Assembly (NCBI RefSeq): GCF_014066305.1
Contig: NW_023501059.1
Span: 310,001-374,000 of the forward strand
Length of the DNA stretch: 64,000 nt
From: Letharia columbiana
Lineage: Eukaryota; Ascomycota; Lecanoromycetes; Lecanorales; Parmeliaceae
Reading direction: 5' to 3'
Part shown: positions 33,942 to 46,110 of the stretch, piece after piece
Layout: every line of letters starts with the position of its first letter
Position numbering within the stretch: position 1 is the stretch's first letter
Translations under genes and position numbers: made by a program
Notes under the pieces: generated by a model
Told to the model about the DNA's origin: nothing
The model's database searches: none
The model's input: the letters and a program-made list of their open reading frames with translations, nothing else

Positions 33942-34578
33942 CCGATGAAGATTTTAGCTGATCAGTCTTTGGTCAGGCCTGGGTAGGCTCTCTCGCCCAG
34001 GTTAAGGCGGGGCCAATTCTTGGAGGGGGGAGCCTGCCAGTAATGGATGGATGGATGCGGCCTGCCGTTCAAACGTTTCAGAATGACGCACGGTCTACCC
34101 CAATCACAGGGCGTAGAAAGTTTTGGGACACCCACATTCACGGAGTAGTCGGCGTTGAGATTGAGGAACGCCAGGCCACCCACCAAAAAGCTTGCCAATC
34201 GATCGTTTGACCACAATGTGAAGTCACACTACACGAACGCCCAGGCCTGCTTCGTAAAACGGACCGTAGGCCCATGATCGGAAAAGCAGCTGATTGGAGG
34301 AGTATCGTGCTACGGAGAATTCGTGATGCAAGTCCCCACGTTGTGATCTGATCATTTCCTTGGATTTGGCGCTGGTTCGGAGTTCGTGCTGGAAGCGGAG
34401 ATCTAATGGTGGTGCGCCATGTTTCGCCATTTGAGCGCCTGTCGCTTATAGGTATGTTAGACCATGCTAGCTTCCCCCAGAATGCTCTCGACCACACAAT
34501 TCACTTGCCGCGTTTTGAGTCAGAACCCATTAAGGATCAAGCAGCACAAGTAAAATTCAACCGAGGGCTTGCGATAGG

Positions 34579-34870
34579 TCATTGGTCAGGCACAGTCAAA
34601 CGAGATTTTGAAACACACAATTGGTGGCCCTCAAGCAGATTTTGTGTTCGACGTTGCATTGGGGAAGCTTGGCAAAATTGGAGCAGAATTTGTAGTGTGG
34701 CTAGAATGCTTCCAGCATACCTCACAGCGGTGCTCACACCATCTTCGCATCTAAAAATTTCAAGTTCGTGACTTTGAGCGCCCGGCCATAGCAGATAGTG
34801 CGCGATCGATGCACGTCTAGGTCTATCAGAAATCCTCGAATGAATCCCCCAGAGATCTTTGAAACGTTGG
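34579..34870 (-). repeat. Diverged duplicated segment, copy 1
   Basis: On the minus strand the words CQASPMQR and, further upstream, ACGTGCATCGATC recur in the same order and spacing as in 37788-38080 (CQGPPMQR and ACGTGCATCGATC), with GAAGATGGTG between them. The similarity is weak but collinear over roughly 290 bases. Neither copy has a long intact frame shared by both. Confidence 0.5.
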
Positions 34871-35327
34871 GATCGACCCGAGTCGTACGTATATACTGCA
34901 ACTCCGCGAATAGCCGTCAAGCTTGATGCTGGGAGGAGAGAAAATTATACTACGAAAAGTAGAAAGCTGTAACACATGTTTTCGTTTACCAACTTGCTAC
35001 TGTCAAATTCAGGTTCGTGTCATGAAAGCCGCTGTCCCCATGTTTTCCTTTCGGAATCCGTGGACTTGGACATATGTCTTTTTTCTTCGTTCGAAAACAC
35101 GGTACATGGCGGAATCAATTGTCACAAAAACAACAAAAAGAAATCCCAACTTCGCAGGATATATATTCAGCATGAGACATCCAGTGTTTGGCAAGTTGCT
35201 CGACGGGTAGTACGCTATTGTTGGTTGTCATTCGCATTCCCATTCATTCCCACCAAACCGTATTGGACAGCGGTGAAACTTCCCCAACACATCAGTCGTC
35301 TTACTCGCATCATTTGAAGGTCTACTC

Positions 35328-35789
35328 TTACGCTGCAGTAGCTGTGGATACATCCACCAGTCTTGCATTTGTTACCAATTTCAGGCTGACCGAGAAGCCA
35401 GCGGTGAATATTCCGATAATAATCATGCGTACTAATACAGAAGTAATAACATGCAGGACAATGATGGAAGCGACAGGTAGTAAAGAAGACAGGGCAGTTC
35501 CCACAAGTGCTGTTACGCGAGAAACGCCAGCCTGGGAACAGGAGACTGTGTTGGCTGACCAGTCTGCATAGTCGGGCTGCTATTCATCTTTAGCTGAAGA
35601 CAATCTATAGGGAAAGGAGTCTAATACTCTTCAAAACCTACCCACGACTCGATGATACGCATGCACCATAGTGTCTGCTAACCACCGGGTGAACGGATCA
35701 TCGGCGTGCCGTGCACGCAAAGCAATCAGATCTGCCGAGTCAGGCTTGGACCATATGTCGGTATCCCGGCCAATTGGGTTTTCCTGATC
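35328..35789 (-). pseudogene. Relic of a DUF6594-family membrane protein gene
   Basis: Two minus-strand pieces carry signatures of this fungal family. The first (35789 leftward) reads DIWSKPDSADLIALRARHAD then DPFTRWLADTMVHAYHRVV, the conserved core before the membrane region. The second, after a possible acceptor near 35575, reads SRVTALVGTALSSLLPVASI and continues through two hydrophobic segments to NARLVDVSTATAA, where a stop (TAA) cuts the frame. Family members as I recall them continue with a further conserved stretch. The phase between the two pieces does not fit the obvious donor, a TAG precedes the first piece, and the N-terminal half is not found. It is most likely a decayed gene. 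Confidence 0.6.
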
Positions 35790-37787
35790 CTACGGAAGTG
35801 TTGTGGACACGCAAGCAATACCTGGAGCATGTTTGATGAGAGAGAAAGACCAGGCTGGTTACGATGAGCCCCGTATTCAATGCCACCATAGGTTACGGCA
35901 AGGAAAAGTCGTCCTTACCATTGCGTTCGATCATCAACCTCTTGGACGACAAATGCAGCGTGTGGTGATCAACTTCAACGAAGATAGTCCTCCGGATATC
36001 CTCCCGGGACACTTGCAATTGTAAACCTTCGACGGACCGAACTGACAGCTTTGCAGAGCTTATGCGCCCAGGCCACAGAGTCAAACATAGACTCGGAAGG
36101 GAATGAGGTGAACCAGCCCCGTGGATCGTCGAAAATGCTTACAAATTTGACATAGTCCAGCCAAGTTATGAACATCGAAGATGCAAATTCCGATTTTATA
36201 AATGCCGTCGCCCACATAGACACTGAATGTGATTTTGGGAATCGGGCTTCATTGGCGCTTGTTGAAGACTTGGGTCAAGCCGGAAAGATTTCCCATATTG
36301 ATGACGCACCAAGCATCTGGCAATGCCGTCAAAGCCTTCTCTTCTTGGTGGCACTGTGTCCCCCCTGTGAAATTGGAGTCCCCGTGGCACCAAAGTGAAC
36401 CAAAGATCTGTTCATGTTCTGCCCACCGATCATTGGAATGTCCTCATCGGCGCCAAAACCATCAAAGCTATGGAGCTCGTCAGTCTTAACCAGTCCGCCT
36501 TCTTGCTGCCCATGATAGCACACAAGAGGCAGATTGCTTATCAGTCCCCCTCCCGCCTTCCAGCTCAACTGCTTCTAAATGGACAAAACTAAGGATAGAG
36601 TGGGGTAGAGGAGGGGGTCACGATCGCTTTACTTGAGGAACAGCAGCGACAAGACAAGGGGCAGCGCTCGAAGCTCAAAGACAGGCCTTCCAGCAGGGAC
36701 AACAGCAGAGCAATGGCCAATCAAGTCCAGCACAGAGCCAGCAGCCAAAGAAACCCTGACCGCTGCCAAAATTCTCGCCATCAACCCTCGTTATTACCAC
36801 TTTCTCAGCCGCAAGTGCCGCGAACGTTACACCACCCGAGAGTGACTGCTGTAAGACCAATAGATGCTTTATCTCAAAGGATGATTGATGTTCAGAAGAC
36901 GGATGATTTGATTCTTGCGCTAAAGAGGGAACGGGCGTTTGTTGGGACCGTATGATGCCCGGTATCAAGGAGGTTTATGATAACCTGGTTACAAAAACAG
37001 GCAGACAAAAGGGGGTTAGCAAGAATTCATTCACCCAAATGTTGGTATCTTCATACCTAGACAATTACACTATATTTTCAGACTGCAGAATTGCACAATC
37101 AAGTCTCCATGCTCCCCAGTTGCTCTTTGGCTCCCTTTCGGGACATCCTCGTGTTGAAGCTGATGTAGGCAAGGGGGAATCGATCTGGACTAAACGACCA
37201 AGGCTTGAGTAACGACGTAAACAAAAATTTCTCCAAGGCAAAAATACTCCGGCACCCAGGACAAGGGTAACAAGATTCACTACACAAGTAACACAAGTGC
37301 GCGTCTACCTCAAACCATACCCAAGTCAGTCTCTCCATCACGGAAACCCCGATAGTACACCCGTCCACGATGTCACAGAAGAGGAAAGAGATGGGCTCAA
37401 AGCCAGGTAAAGAGTAGAGTTCGAAAACAAGCTTTCGGGGTGTCGTTACCACTTGTGGGTATGCTGACGAGTTTTTCCACTGAGGCAGACTACGAGCAAT
37501 AAAGCGCCAGGCTTCTTTTGAGCCCTTCGGAAGAAGACAGCCAGTAACGCGTCGGTGACGGACATCGTCATGGCTGTCGAAACGCGATTGAATTTGAAAG
37601 GAGAGGATGTTTTGAGGGCCGTGACAACCGGAGTGAGGTATTTATTAATTGTGAGGTCCGCCCAAGATTGCCGTTGTTGATGCTGAAAATTTTCATAAGC
37701 CAAGGTGAAAGTACCAAGAAGAATAGAACACCTGGAATGGTTTGCTAGTTAAACGCGTGCAATAGGGTGGGTGGGGGCGACGCCATC

Positions 37788-38080
37788 CTAGCGGGCACAC
37801 CAGTCGAAGGATATTGTGTCAGGCGAAGTTGTGAAACACGTTGCATGGGGGGACCTTGGCAAACACTGAAACGGGACTTGAAATGTGGCTGGATTATTTT
37901 GGAGTATTTCAAAGCATACATGTGCTGGCTTCGACTCGTTTCTCGCACCATCTTCGCGTTTGATAATCCCAGCTGTGGGTGTGGAATACACAGCGTCAGG
38001 ATATCTAGCATAGAGAGTGATCGATGCACGTTCATGGGTACCGGAGATCAGAAAGCAAACCCTGGCGATATCTCTAAAAC
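37788..38080 (-). repeat. Diverged duplicated segment, copy 2
   Basis: The partner of 34579-34870, about 3.2 kb away in the same orientation. It contains the short minus-strand frame 37788-37991, which has no recognised domain. Confidence 0.5.
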
Positions 38081-38331
38081 GTCCGGCGCACTCAAGTCTC
38101 AGTCAGAGCTCTTGGAGTGTCCCTTTGATCGAGTACCGGAAAATCCAGCAGCGTCCACAAGCCAGGGTCGTGGTTATGTTTGCTTCGGAAGGTCATGCCT
38201 TTGACCAGGGTTCCTCCCGAGCTAGAATGCTTCAGAACGCCTGAAGAAGCCAACGCAGCATAGGGGCCGCATGGCCCGAGAGACGCCTCTCCGGCACTTA
38301 GCTGTTTCACCAGTCCGCAAATAAACGAAGA

Positions 38332-40179
38332 TCAACGATCTCCCCTATCACTCTCATCTCTAGGCAGTCTCATACCCATTAGGCTCATCATGTTGCCACC
38401 AGGTCCAGACACACCTCCTTGGCTTTTGAAACTCTCCAGCAGGTTTTTGGCGAGATTGAAATCGATTTCCGCATCTCCATCCTCTGAAGCGTCTTCCGCG
38501 TCCGCTAGTGGTTTTGATTGTTCGCTGCTCGGGCCCCTTACAATTGCGTTGCGTTGCGACTCTGGTTTTTCAGTCCCCTGCTTGAGGTTTAGATTCAGGG
38601 CTCCAGCTTCTCGAAGTTCATTTTCGATATCCTGCATGGCTTGATGGACCCCCTTTTCGTCCTCTTCGCCGGACGAGATATCCTTGATCTTCTCGTCTTC
38701 TTCAAGGCCGACCCTAGGGGTAGCAACGGAGCCAACAGTAATCGGGGGCATGCCCATCATCTCCCTCATCATGCTGGCGAATGCGTCTTCATCGAAGCTG
38801 ACGTCTTTGTCCTCGCCTTCGTCATCGCTGTCATCACTGATCGCGCTGTCTTCCTCCTCATCGTCGTTGTCCATGTCGTCCAAGATCTCGGCCCCGTCAG
38901 CGCCAGCAGCATCATCATTCAAAAAATCTTCAAATCTCGCAACGATCTTCTGAAGGTTCTCCTGGGCACCCTTGTCCCCAAAACCTTCATTGCTCTTTCG
39001 TGCGCCCGGCTTCCTAATCCCCCCAAGTTCCTTCTCGAAATCCTCGAAGTTGATATCAAGCCAAGCCTCGTCGTCTTCCCGCGTTTCCCACTTATTAATT
39101 TCCGCGTCAGTCGGCAATTCGTCTTGTCCAGTGCGAATGTCCTCGAGAAGCATTGCGATCTCCCGAACAACTTTCTTATCCTGATTTTGAGTGTCGCACA
39201 TTAACATCTCAAATCCGCAGGTGACTTTCATACCCATCTCTGCGCTGCCTTGAGATATGGCTTCTCTTTTTGCGGAGGCATAGTCCGCCCATTGCGCAGG
39301 TGCTGCAAACTGCTGACTCTTGAGCTGAGCATAACCAACTTTCGTAAACTTCACAGACATGGTCACCGGATCTGTCGGTGGGAAATAGAGCTCATTGTGG
39401 TTGGAGGCCTGCAGTGGGCGTAGAGCTATGGGATCGCGCAAATAGAATGCTTCGACTGCGGCGCTTATATAGGCTACATCCTCGTGGAGAACGTAGGCAA
39501 GTTTCCTGGGAACTGTAAGCAGTGCGTGATGAAGACTGTCCAAGATCTGCTTGGGATATTTTTCAAGACGGTAGAATGCTTCAGCTTCGACCGCTGGGAG
39601 ATTCAGTAGCTGAGTTGGTTGATTCTCTATAATCTTCAACGCCTCAATCAGGGTCAGCGGCCCTGGCTTCGCTTCGATGACTTGTTCACCCGGCCTCTCC
39701 AAGGGGACGAGTAACAGCTTTCCATTGTTCAGCCATACCCGGAAGTCTGCAATCTCTGGGTTCAGCCAGCGGGGCAGGACATTAGCTGCCTCAATGAGTA
39801 GGAACTGCCCATCGGTGTCTGCAGTCCTGATCCAAATTTTAGGAAATTGCTTGCTCAGCTCCCGTAGAATATAGAGAATGAGCCACTCGTCTTCGACAGA
39901 ATCTCCATAGTTAGTGCGTCCTTGTAAGAAGCTTCCACCGTCCTCGCGTTCGAGCGACAGCCTAAAACCTTCACGCTGCCATATAAAGTCTTTCAGTAGT
40001 CGGTTGGTCAACTCGGTTCCAGCACTCTGTACTTGACGAAGTTTTTCTCGTCTCTCCAGATCTGTGAGTGTTGAATCGAGAAGATAGATGGTGTACTCTA
40101 TACAATCTTCGGGTAGAGATTTTGGGAAACCATCAAAACCTTCTTCAAACCACTTGAAGCCATCTCTTGGGGCATCCAT
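38332..40179 (-). CDS. SGT1/Ecdysoneless family protein
   Basis: A single exon of 615 residues, homologous to animal Ecdysoneless and the fungal SGT1 (suppressor of gcr2) family, proteins linked to transcription and pre-mRNA splicing. The N-terminal two thirds match the family: DCIEYTIYLLDSTL near the start, DEWLILYILRELSKQFP, DTDGQFLLIEAANVLPRWL with the conserved LPRWL, WLNNGKLLLVPL, and a C-terminal VKFTKVGYAQLKSQQF then MGMKVTCGFEML. The rest is acidic and low-complexity (DDMDNDDEEEDSAISDDSDD), also typical. The start is the first ATG of a frame opening directly into conserved sequence. It diverges from the PcpA-like gene across 259 bases. Confidence 0.9.
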   Translation of the reverse strand: MDAPRDGFKWFEEGFDGFPKSLPEDCIEYTIYLLDSTLTDLERREKLRQVQSAGTELTNRLLKDFIWQREGFRLSLEREDGGSFLQGRTNYGDSVEDEWLILYILRELSKQFPKIWIRTADTDGQFLLIEAANVLPRWLNPEIADFRVWLNNGKLLLVPLERPGEQVIEAKPGPLTLIEALKIIENQPTQLLNLPAVEAEAFYRLEKYPKQILDSLHHALLTVPRKLAYVLHEDVAYISAAVEAFYLRDPIALRPLQASNHNELYFPPTDPVTMSVKFTKVGYAQLKSQQFAAPAQWADYASAKREAISQGSAEMGMKVTCGFEMLMCDTQNQDKKVVREIAMLLEDIRTGQDELPTDAEINKWETREDDEAWLDINFEDFEKELGGIRKPGARKSNEGFGDKGAQENLQKIVARFEDFLNDDAAGADGAEILDDMDNDDEEEDSAISDDSDDEGEDKDVSFDEDAFASMMREMMGMPPITVGSVATPRVGLEEDEKIKDISSGEEDEKGVHQAMQDIENELREAGALNLNLKQGTEKPESQRNAIVRGPSSEQSKPLADAEDASEDGDAEIDFNLAKNLLESFKSQGGVSGPGGNMMSLMGMRLPRDESDRGDR

Positions 40180-40438
40180 GTCTCATCAAAGATGCTGCGA
40201 TGGTGGAATTCGTAAATGATGATCATGAAAACATATACGCGCCAAGAGACCACGACCGATAAGGCTGAAGGTGGAATAGCGGGGAAGGTTTGCCGACTCC
40301 GATTGTTTACAACCTTATTTTCTCCACCACATCACCTTCAAAGCAGCATCAATTTTGCGTATCTCAAAAACATGACTTACTCTGTATGACGTGCGACCTT
40401 GGAGACTCCACATCTCGTATGCATCGAGCTAATCCATC
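40180..40438. promoter_or_regulatory. Short divergent promoter, SGT1/Ecd and PcpA-like genes
   Basis: A 259-base spacer between two genes read outward, so it must hold both promoters. No specific site is recognised. Confidence 0.5.
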
Positions 40439-43400
40439 ATGGCGTACATCGAGACACCGCGCACGGACGCCGGCAACGCGACATTCATGACCGATGGCCA
40501 CGACTTCGAGAATTTCTCCATAGAACCCTCACTACTATCTCCTCTCAAGCGAAAAGATGATATTGTTTCCCAAGTGCAAAACGGGCGCGGCATCAGTCTG
40601 AAGACTCCACGAGCACGCGTACCGTTAGCAGATCGACGGAACCTTCCAGCACGAACAGAATTCACACCCCTCCTACAAAGCGTTGCAAAGAAGACATTGG
40701 AACGCAAAGGCAAGATAGGCGGGGCACCTGAGACGCCGGCATTCTTGAAGGCTAGTTATCAGGGCGGCGACAGTCCTGGATTACCTGGAGGAGATGTGTC
40801 AGGCGTGTACGGAAGTGACCTGGGAAGCTCAGTGCTTGGGGATGGAGAAGGGACGCCAATGCCCCAGGTCACCAGCAGTAGTGCGCAGTCGACGCCGCTC
40901 GCAGTCTTACCCAAGAGAGATGCTGCTGGGGTCTTGACAGACCAAGGGAACATGATGACCTTACGAGAGCAGGAAAACGTTAGTGCGATTACATGCTCCA
41001 GCTACTACAAAATGCTAACGTTCTCTCCAGATCATCAACAAAATCGAGAAGGAGAATTTTGGTCTCAAGTTGAAGATACACTTCCTCGAAGAATCGCTGC
41101 GAAAGTCAGGGCCTGGATTCAACGAGGCCGCGCTAAAGGAGAATACCGATCTCAAGGTTGACAAGGTCACCATACAGAAAGAGCTTAGACAATGTAGGAA
41201 GAATCTCAGCACGGTAGAGCGTGAAGTTGAGGCATCCAAACGTCATGTCGAGGACCTTCAAGAGAAGGCGAAGCGAAAGCATGCCGATGAAACCCTGCGT
41301 CGGCAGCTGGAGGACTTGAAGAGTCATTTGGCAGCCAAAGAATCTGACCTCGAAGACCTCAGGCAACGATTAGAATGTGCTGAAGGCGATGGCCAAGAGT
41401 TGGAAAAGCTAAAGGGAGACATTGAGGACCTCGAGGCCGACCTGCGAGAAAAGGATCGTATCATAGGAGAGCGAGACGACCAGATCGACAAGTTGAAGGA
41501 GCAGTCTAGGAAAGACTCAGACGAGTTCAATGAGGTGTGCGCTGAGCTGGAAGCAAGCAAAACGCGCATCGAAGATTTGGAACAAGAACAGGAAGACTCT
41601 GCTCAACAAGCGGCGAAGTTGAGGGAGGCACATAACGAGCTCCAAGATGCGCTGGAAGCCAAGCAGAAAGCCGAAGAGGATCTTGATGAGGTAAGAATGC
41701 CCTGGTGTTGCCTGGAAGCTCCAATGCTAAAAGTTAACGATAGCTACGCGATGAAATGTCCAACAAGTCAATCAATACCAAAGGACTTAGCCGACAACTC
41801 GAAGACAAGGCAAACAAGCTTCAGGATGACCTCACCTCGATTCGGGAGAAACACGGTCAATTACAGGAAAATTTTGACGACAAGTCAAGAGAGGCCAGCA
41901 AGCTACAAGAAAAGCTTCGAGACGCCAACCAAGACGCAGACGTCCGAGAACAACGCCTCAAGGACCAGAATGAGTTGCTTCGTCATGAACATGAATCCAT
42001 TGTCCGAAAATGCGAATCTCTGACCACCAAAGTCGAACAGGCAATCAAGGAACTACAAAGCAGATCAGAAGAAAAAGATTTGCTACATTCACGCCATGAT
42101 ACTCTGGCGGCTGAATCCCAAACCTTGCAAAAAGATTTGACCAGAGCTCAAGCAAACGTCCAAGAACTCGAGGAGAGTCTGGAGGATGAGAGACATCATG
42201 CGCAGGATAACGATCGTCAGCTGCGGTCTGAAGCAAAACGGGGGATCGATAGGCTTTCGGAAGAGGTTGACAGCCTCCATCGTGAGCTAGAAGATAAGGA
42301 AAGCCAGTTTGCAACAGATCAAGATCATTGGGAAAGCCAGCGACGAGGTCTCCAATCACAGAAGGAAAGAGCTGAAGAGCAAGCGGCAGGTTTGCAACGA
42401 ACAATCAGCAAACTACAGGAGACTGAGGGGACACTGTCCGGTCGTGAAATGAAGCTCAAGGAAGCCCTCGAAAGCGAGAAGCAGCGACACAAAAGCGAGG
42501 AGGCAGTTCTTGAGCGTCAAATCCAGGGATTGAACGCCGATGTTGACGAAAAACGGCAGGCCTTAGATGACCTTCGATCCGAACTCTCGCAGGCCAGAGA
42601 GGATCTCCGCGTTAGCCAAAGAGAGCAAACGATTTTCGAAGAGAAAGTGCAGGCTCTTGAAGATGAAGTCGAGGTGCTCCAAAATGGTCTTGACGACGAA
42701 GCGGACAAGGCCAGAGAAGAGATGCAGGCGGCCGAGCAACAGGCGGATGACTTGAGATCCTCCTTGACTGCTGCGAAGAAAGAGTTAGCCCAGGTCCAGG
42801 ACAGCAACCTCGAGAGATCTGGAGAAGCGGTGAACGGACTCAACACCAGATTACACGCCGCTGATGAGCAGCTTCGGCAAGTTAAAGCCGAAAAGCAGTC
42901 ATTACAAGACAAATTGGCGACCGTCAATCTTGATCTGCGTGCACTTCAATCCTCATCTGCTAAAATTGAGGCTGAACGCGATGAGGTCCGAAGCCAGCTC
43001 GAACAGATGAGAAGCCAAGTCGATGAGACGTTCAAGTTCGACCAGGAGAAACTTGACCTCCGAACCTCAAAATTAAAGCTTGAGAATGACATCGGTCGTC
43101 TTCGTGAGGAGAAGAAGGGTCTCATTGAGAAGAACGCCGCCGTCGAGCGCGAATTGGAGTCAGAGATTCAACGAGCAACGTCCGATGAGGGCCGCCTAAA
43201 CGAGGATATCCTTGACTTACAACGGAAACTTAACGCAGCCTCTGGCGGTCGAGATCGAGAGCTTGCCGCTGCGAGGCAGAAGATTCAGCGTCTCGAGGTC
43301 CGCGTTGACGAGCTTGAGGGCCTCACCGGCAAGTTGGAAGACAACGGGGAGACTGTAGCCGAGCTCAGCATGACCCAGAAAGACCTGGCAAAGGCACGGA

Positions 43401-44727
43401 AGAAGGAAGCAGAATACATTCAGCGCGAGGCGGCCCAAAAGGAGGGTCTCCGAGATCTGAGGCAGAAAGTCACACGATTAGAACGGCAATCTCACGAACA
43501 GGAAATTGCTCGCTTGACGTTGGATTCGCCAAAGTCTTCTGTGGGAGATTCGGCTCGCAAGAATGAGCTATTCCAGGTTCAACATCAGCTCGCCGATGCC
43601 TCTCAACAGCTTAGAGAAGCCCGAGCAAAGTCAAAGGACGACCTAAAGACACTGCAGCGCAAACTTACCGAATCAGAATGCCAGGTCCAGTCAAACCTTG
43701 ATGCCTACGAGCAGCAACGTGAACAGCTAGAAGCCGAGCTTTCCGCCATCCGCAATGAGCAAGACACCATCCTCGCCAAAAACACCACAGCAACTCAGAC
43801 TATCTCACGCCTACGTACTCGCATCTCATCTTTGGAGAACGATGTCCGTGGTCATCGCCAAGCCACGACAGCAGATGTAACTTTAGCGGAAGAGCGGAAA
43901 GACTTACACGAGATGCTTAAGGACGCCAAGCTCACTGCCGAAGATCTACAAGTGCAGATCAACTCGAGGGAGAGCCAGCTTGAATCGGTCTCCATCCGTG
44001 AGAAGGATCTTCGAGCTCAGCTCAAGCGTGTCCGAGAAGAACGTACGTTACAGACGCATAGATCAACGGCTCTCTCTACAGAGTTAGAGAACGTGCAATC
44101 TCGCTATGAACGCGCTGTCGACAATCTTACCCGCCAGCAGCACAACTGGGACGAAGAGCGTAAGGCGATGGCGTCCCGTGTGCGTTTCGCCAATACCTCC
44201 ATCAGCAGCCTGCATGCCAACGACAATCAGAATCTCGAGATGATACAAAAGAAGCACATGGGCGAGTTAAAGGGATTAGCTAAACAGATTCAATGGCTGC
44301 GCGCCAAATGCACAAGGGAGGAAGGCTTCAGGAGTGGTCTAGTATACGAAAAGAAGTTCTTGCTGATGCAAATCGAGATGTTTGAGGCTTGGTAAGCTTA
44401 CTTCTCCCTTCTCCCATCATTTAGAACTATGCTAATACGTTGTCAAGTAACCAAATCGATCTCAATCTCCTCTCCGACATGGGCATCACGCCTAGCCCAT
44501 CGTCCCCTCGTCTGCGCCTTGGAGACAGCCTCCGGGGCAAACTAGGCAAGACGGAGCAGACGAGGCTTTCATTACGAGCTGTAGGTTTCATGGTCATGGC
44601 CAGCTGTCGAATGACGCGAATGAGTAAGGAGTGGGCAGGGCAGAGGAGGGTGAGGGACGCATTGAGCAAGAAGTTGGAGGGTATGATGGAAGCAAAGAAG
44701 GGGAAAATAGTCAGTAGTGGGAGATGA
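40439..44727 (+). CDS. pcpA: PcpA/Pcp1-like spindle pole body protein (CM1 and PACT domains)
   Basis: Exons 40439-40978, 41031-41690, 41744-44391 and 44448-44727 join in phase to give 1375 residues. The N-terminal ~170 residues are disordered and Ser/Pro-rich. The CM1 motif spans the first splice junction: MMTLREQEN, then IINKIEKENFGLKLKIHFLE and ESLRKSG. About 1000 residues of coiled coil follow. The C-terminus carries a PACT-type centrosome-targeting domain: ELKGLAKQIQWLRAKCTREE, FRSGLVYEKKFLLMQIEMFE and, after the last intron, ACNQIDLNLLSDMGI. CM1 plus PACT identifies the Pcp1/PcpA/Spc110 group, which anchors gamma-tubulin complexes at the spindle pole body. It complements the ApsB/Mto1-like gene at 14037-18624, which has CM1 but an Mto2-binding-type end instead of PACT. 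Confidence 0.9.
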
Positions 44728-46110
44728 TTCGTTCTTCCTTTGCATTAAAGGGCGTTGGATACATTGATTCGTGCTTGTTTGAGGTAAACTATGCATAGCG
44801 GTTACGAAAATAATGCACAATTACCTTGGCAGTCACATCTACACAATATATCTTGTTTCTATGCTCTGCTTTGATCATGTATAGCAGATCCGCTCCTCGT
44901 GCTGGCATCGTTGTGGGCTTTGGTACATCTCGAACCCCATCATACGCTTGGCCATTGACCTCTCGCTCCTAGAACCGCAGAACAGCGGATCCTTGGATCT
45001 GGCCAATGACAAAGTCTAACAGAGCTCGAATTCCACTTCTCAGAGCATGTATGCCATGAGAATGGATGAGACCGGACTGCCCATTTCTCAGACTTCTAGC
45101 CACCTTGGCGACGTGCTGGCACACAGGCAATGCTCAATCAGAAATTTGCCATGTTTTATACTTGATAAAGCAGAACATCATCGTTAGAGCTGCAGGGACT
45201 TTTTGAAAATGAAACTATGATACCATCAATTTACTCAATCCGCAGCATTACAGTTCTTCACGCGGCAGCTCGGAAACGAAATTGGAGAATGGAGATCCGG
45301 TATCGAGGCATGTAGAATAACGTGACAGGTCTGTGCAGAATTCCTATAATGGAGGCTGGCATTCAGGAGACCTGTGGCAGCTGAGCAGAACTCTAAGACA
45401 AGCAGGGCGCGAAGGTAACAAGAAGACAGGGAAAGGAGTCGTAGAATAGGGTAGTCTTACATTCTCTCGCCTCTCCGCACTCAGAGTTGCTCTCAACAGT
45501 TTTAACATTGTCACACTTTTGACATCCAAATTCTGCATTCGACAGCCAGGCTTTACACATCGCAGGGTAAGTTTATCATGTGTTAACAGCTTTCAGACGA
45601 ATGAAGTGGTGTTCCCAGACACTATTCAAGCATGAGTCTCTGGACTGAGAAAAGTGTAGATCACGTTTATCCACAGCTTGCCGTCACTCGATTTACTATG
45701 AATTGAAATATGGGGCGAAATGTGATGTTTAGGAACCCAAGGGAGATAGTGAAGAGCGAACAAAAGCGTATCATTAAAGCCCATGCTAACACAGACAGCG
45801 AGGTAAGACACGGAGAGGAACAGCTTCAGTTATTTGAGAAAGTTGTGGAGCACTAGAGGTGTGATGGGAGGATGAGGACCGTATTTCGAAGGCACGATTT
45901 CGATCCAACAGATATCTAAAGCGGTGATTCGTCAATTTTCTCCTTGATCGCATGCCACTTTCCTCTATTCCACCGGCCCGGCTGTTCATTGTGGGCGAAT
46001 GCTTTCCTCAACAGTCCACACTTCGACAGGCTAGATACTGGTCTCTTTCATTAGACAGCTCCGCAAAGCCCGAAAAGAACACACCAATCTAACTCTCTCG
46101 GACCCCCTCT
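44728..46110. other. 1.4-kb region without a recognised gene
   Basis: From here gene density drops. Only short frames occur, none with a domain. It marks the left edge of the F-box-like family region. Confidence 0.55.

Larger units (their letters stand above)
33942..38331. other. 4.4-kb gene-poor region with relics
   Basis: No intact gene could be built. It contains a DUF6594-like relic (35328-35789), two diverged copies of a segment (34579-34870 and 37788-38080), and scattered short frames, for example minus 36196-36568 and 37446-37703, without recognised domains. A Gln-rich plus-strand frame near 36650-36750 ends after about 40 codons. The stretch looks like decayed coding or mobile sequence between two well-conserved genes. 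Confidence 0.55.

Noticed and set aside
36633..36845. Gln-rich or basic plus-strand frames as a gene
   Set aside because: The best frame ends after about 40 codons, the overlapping frames share no domain, and no splice sites connect them.
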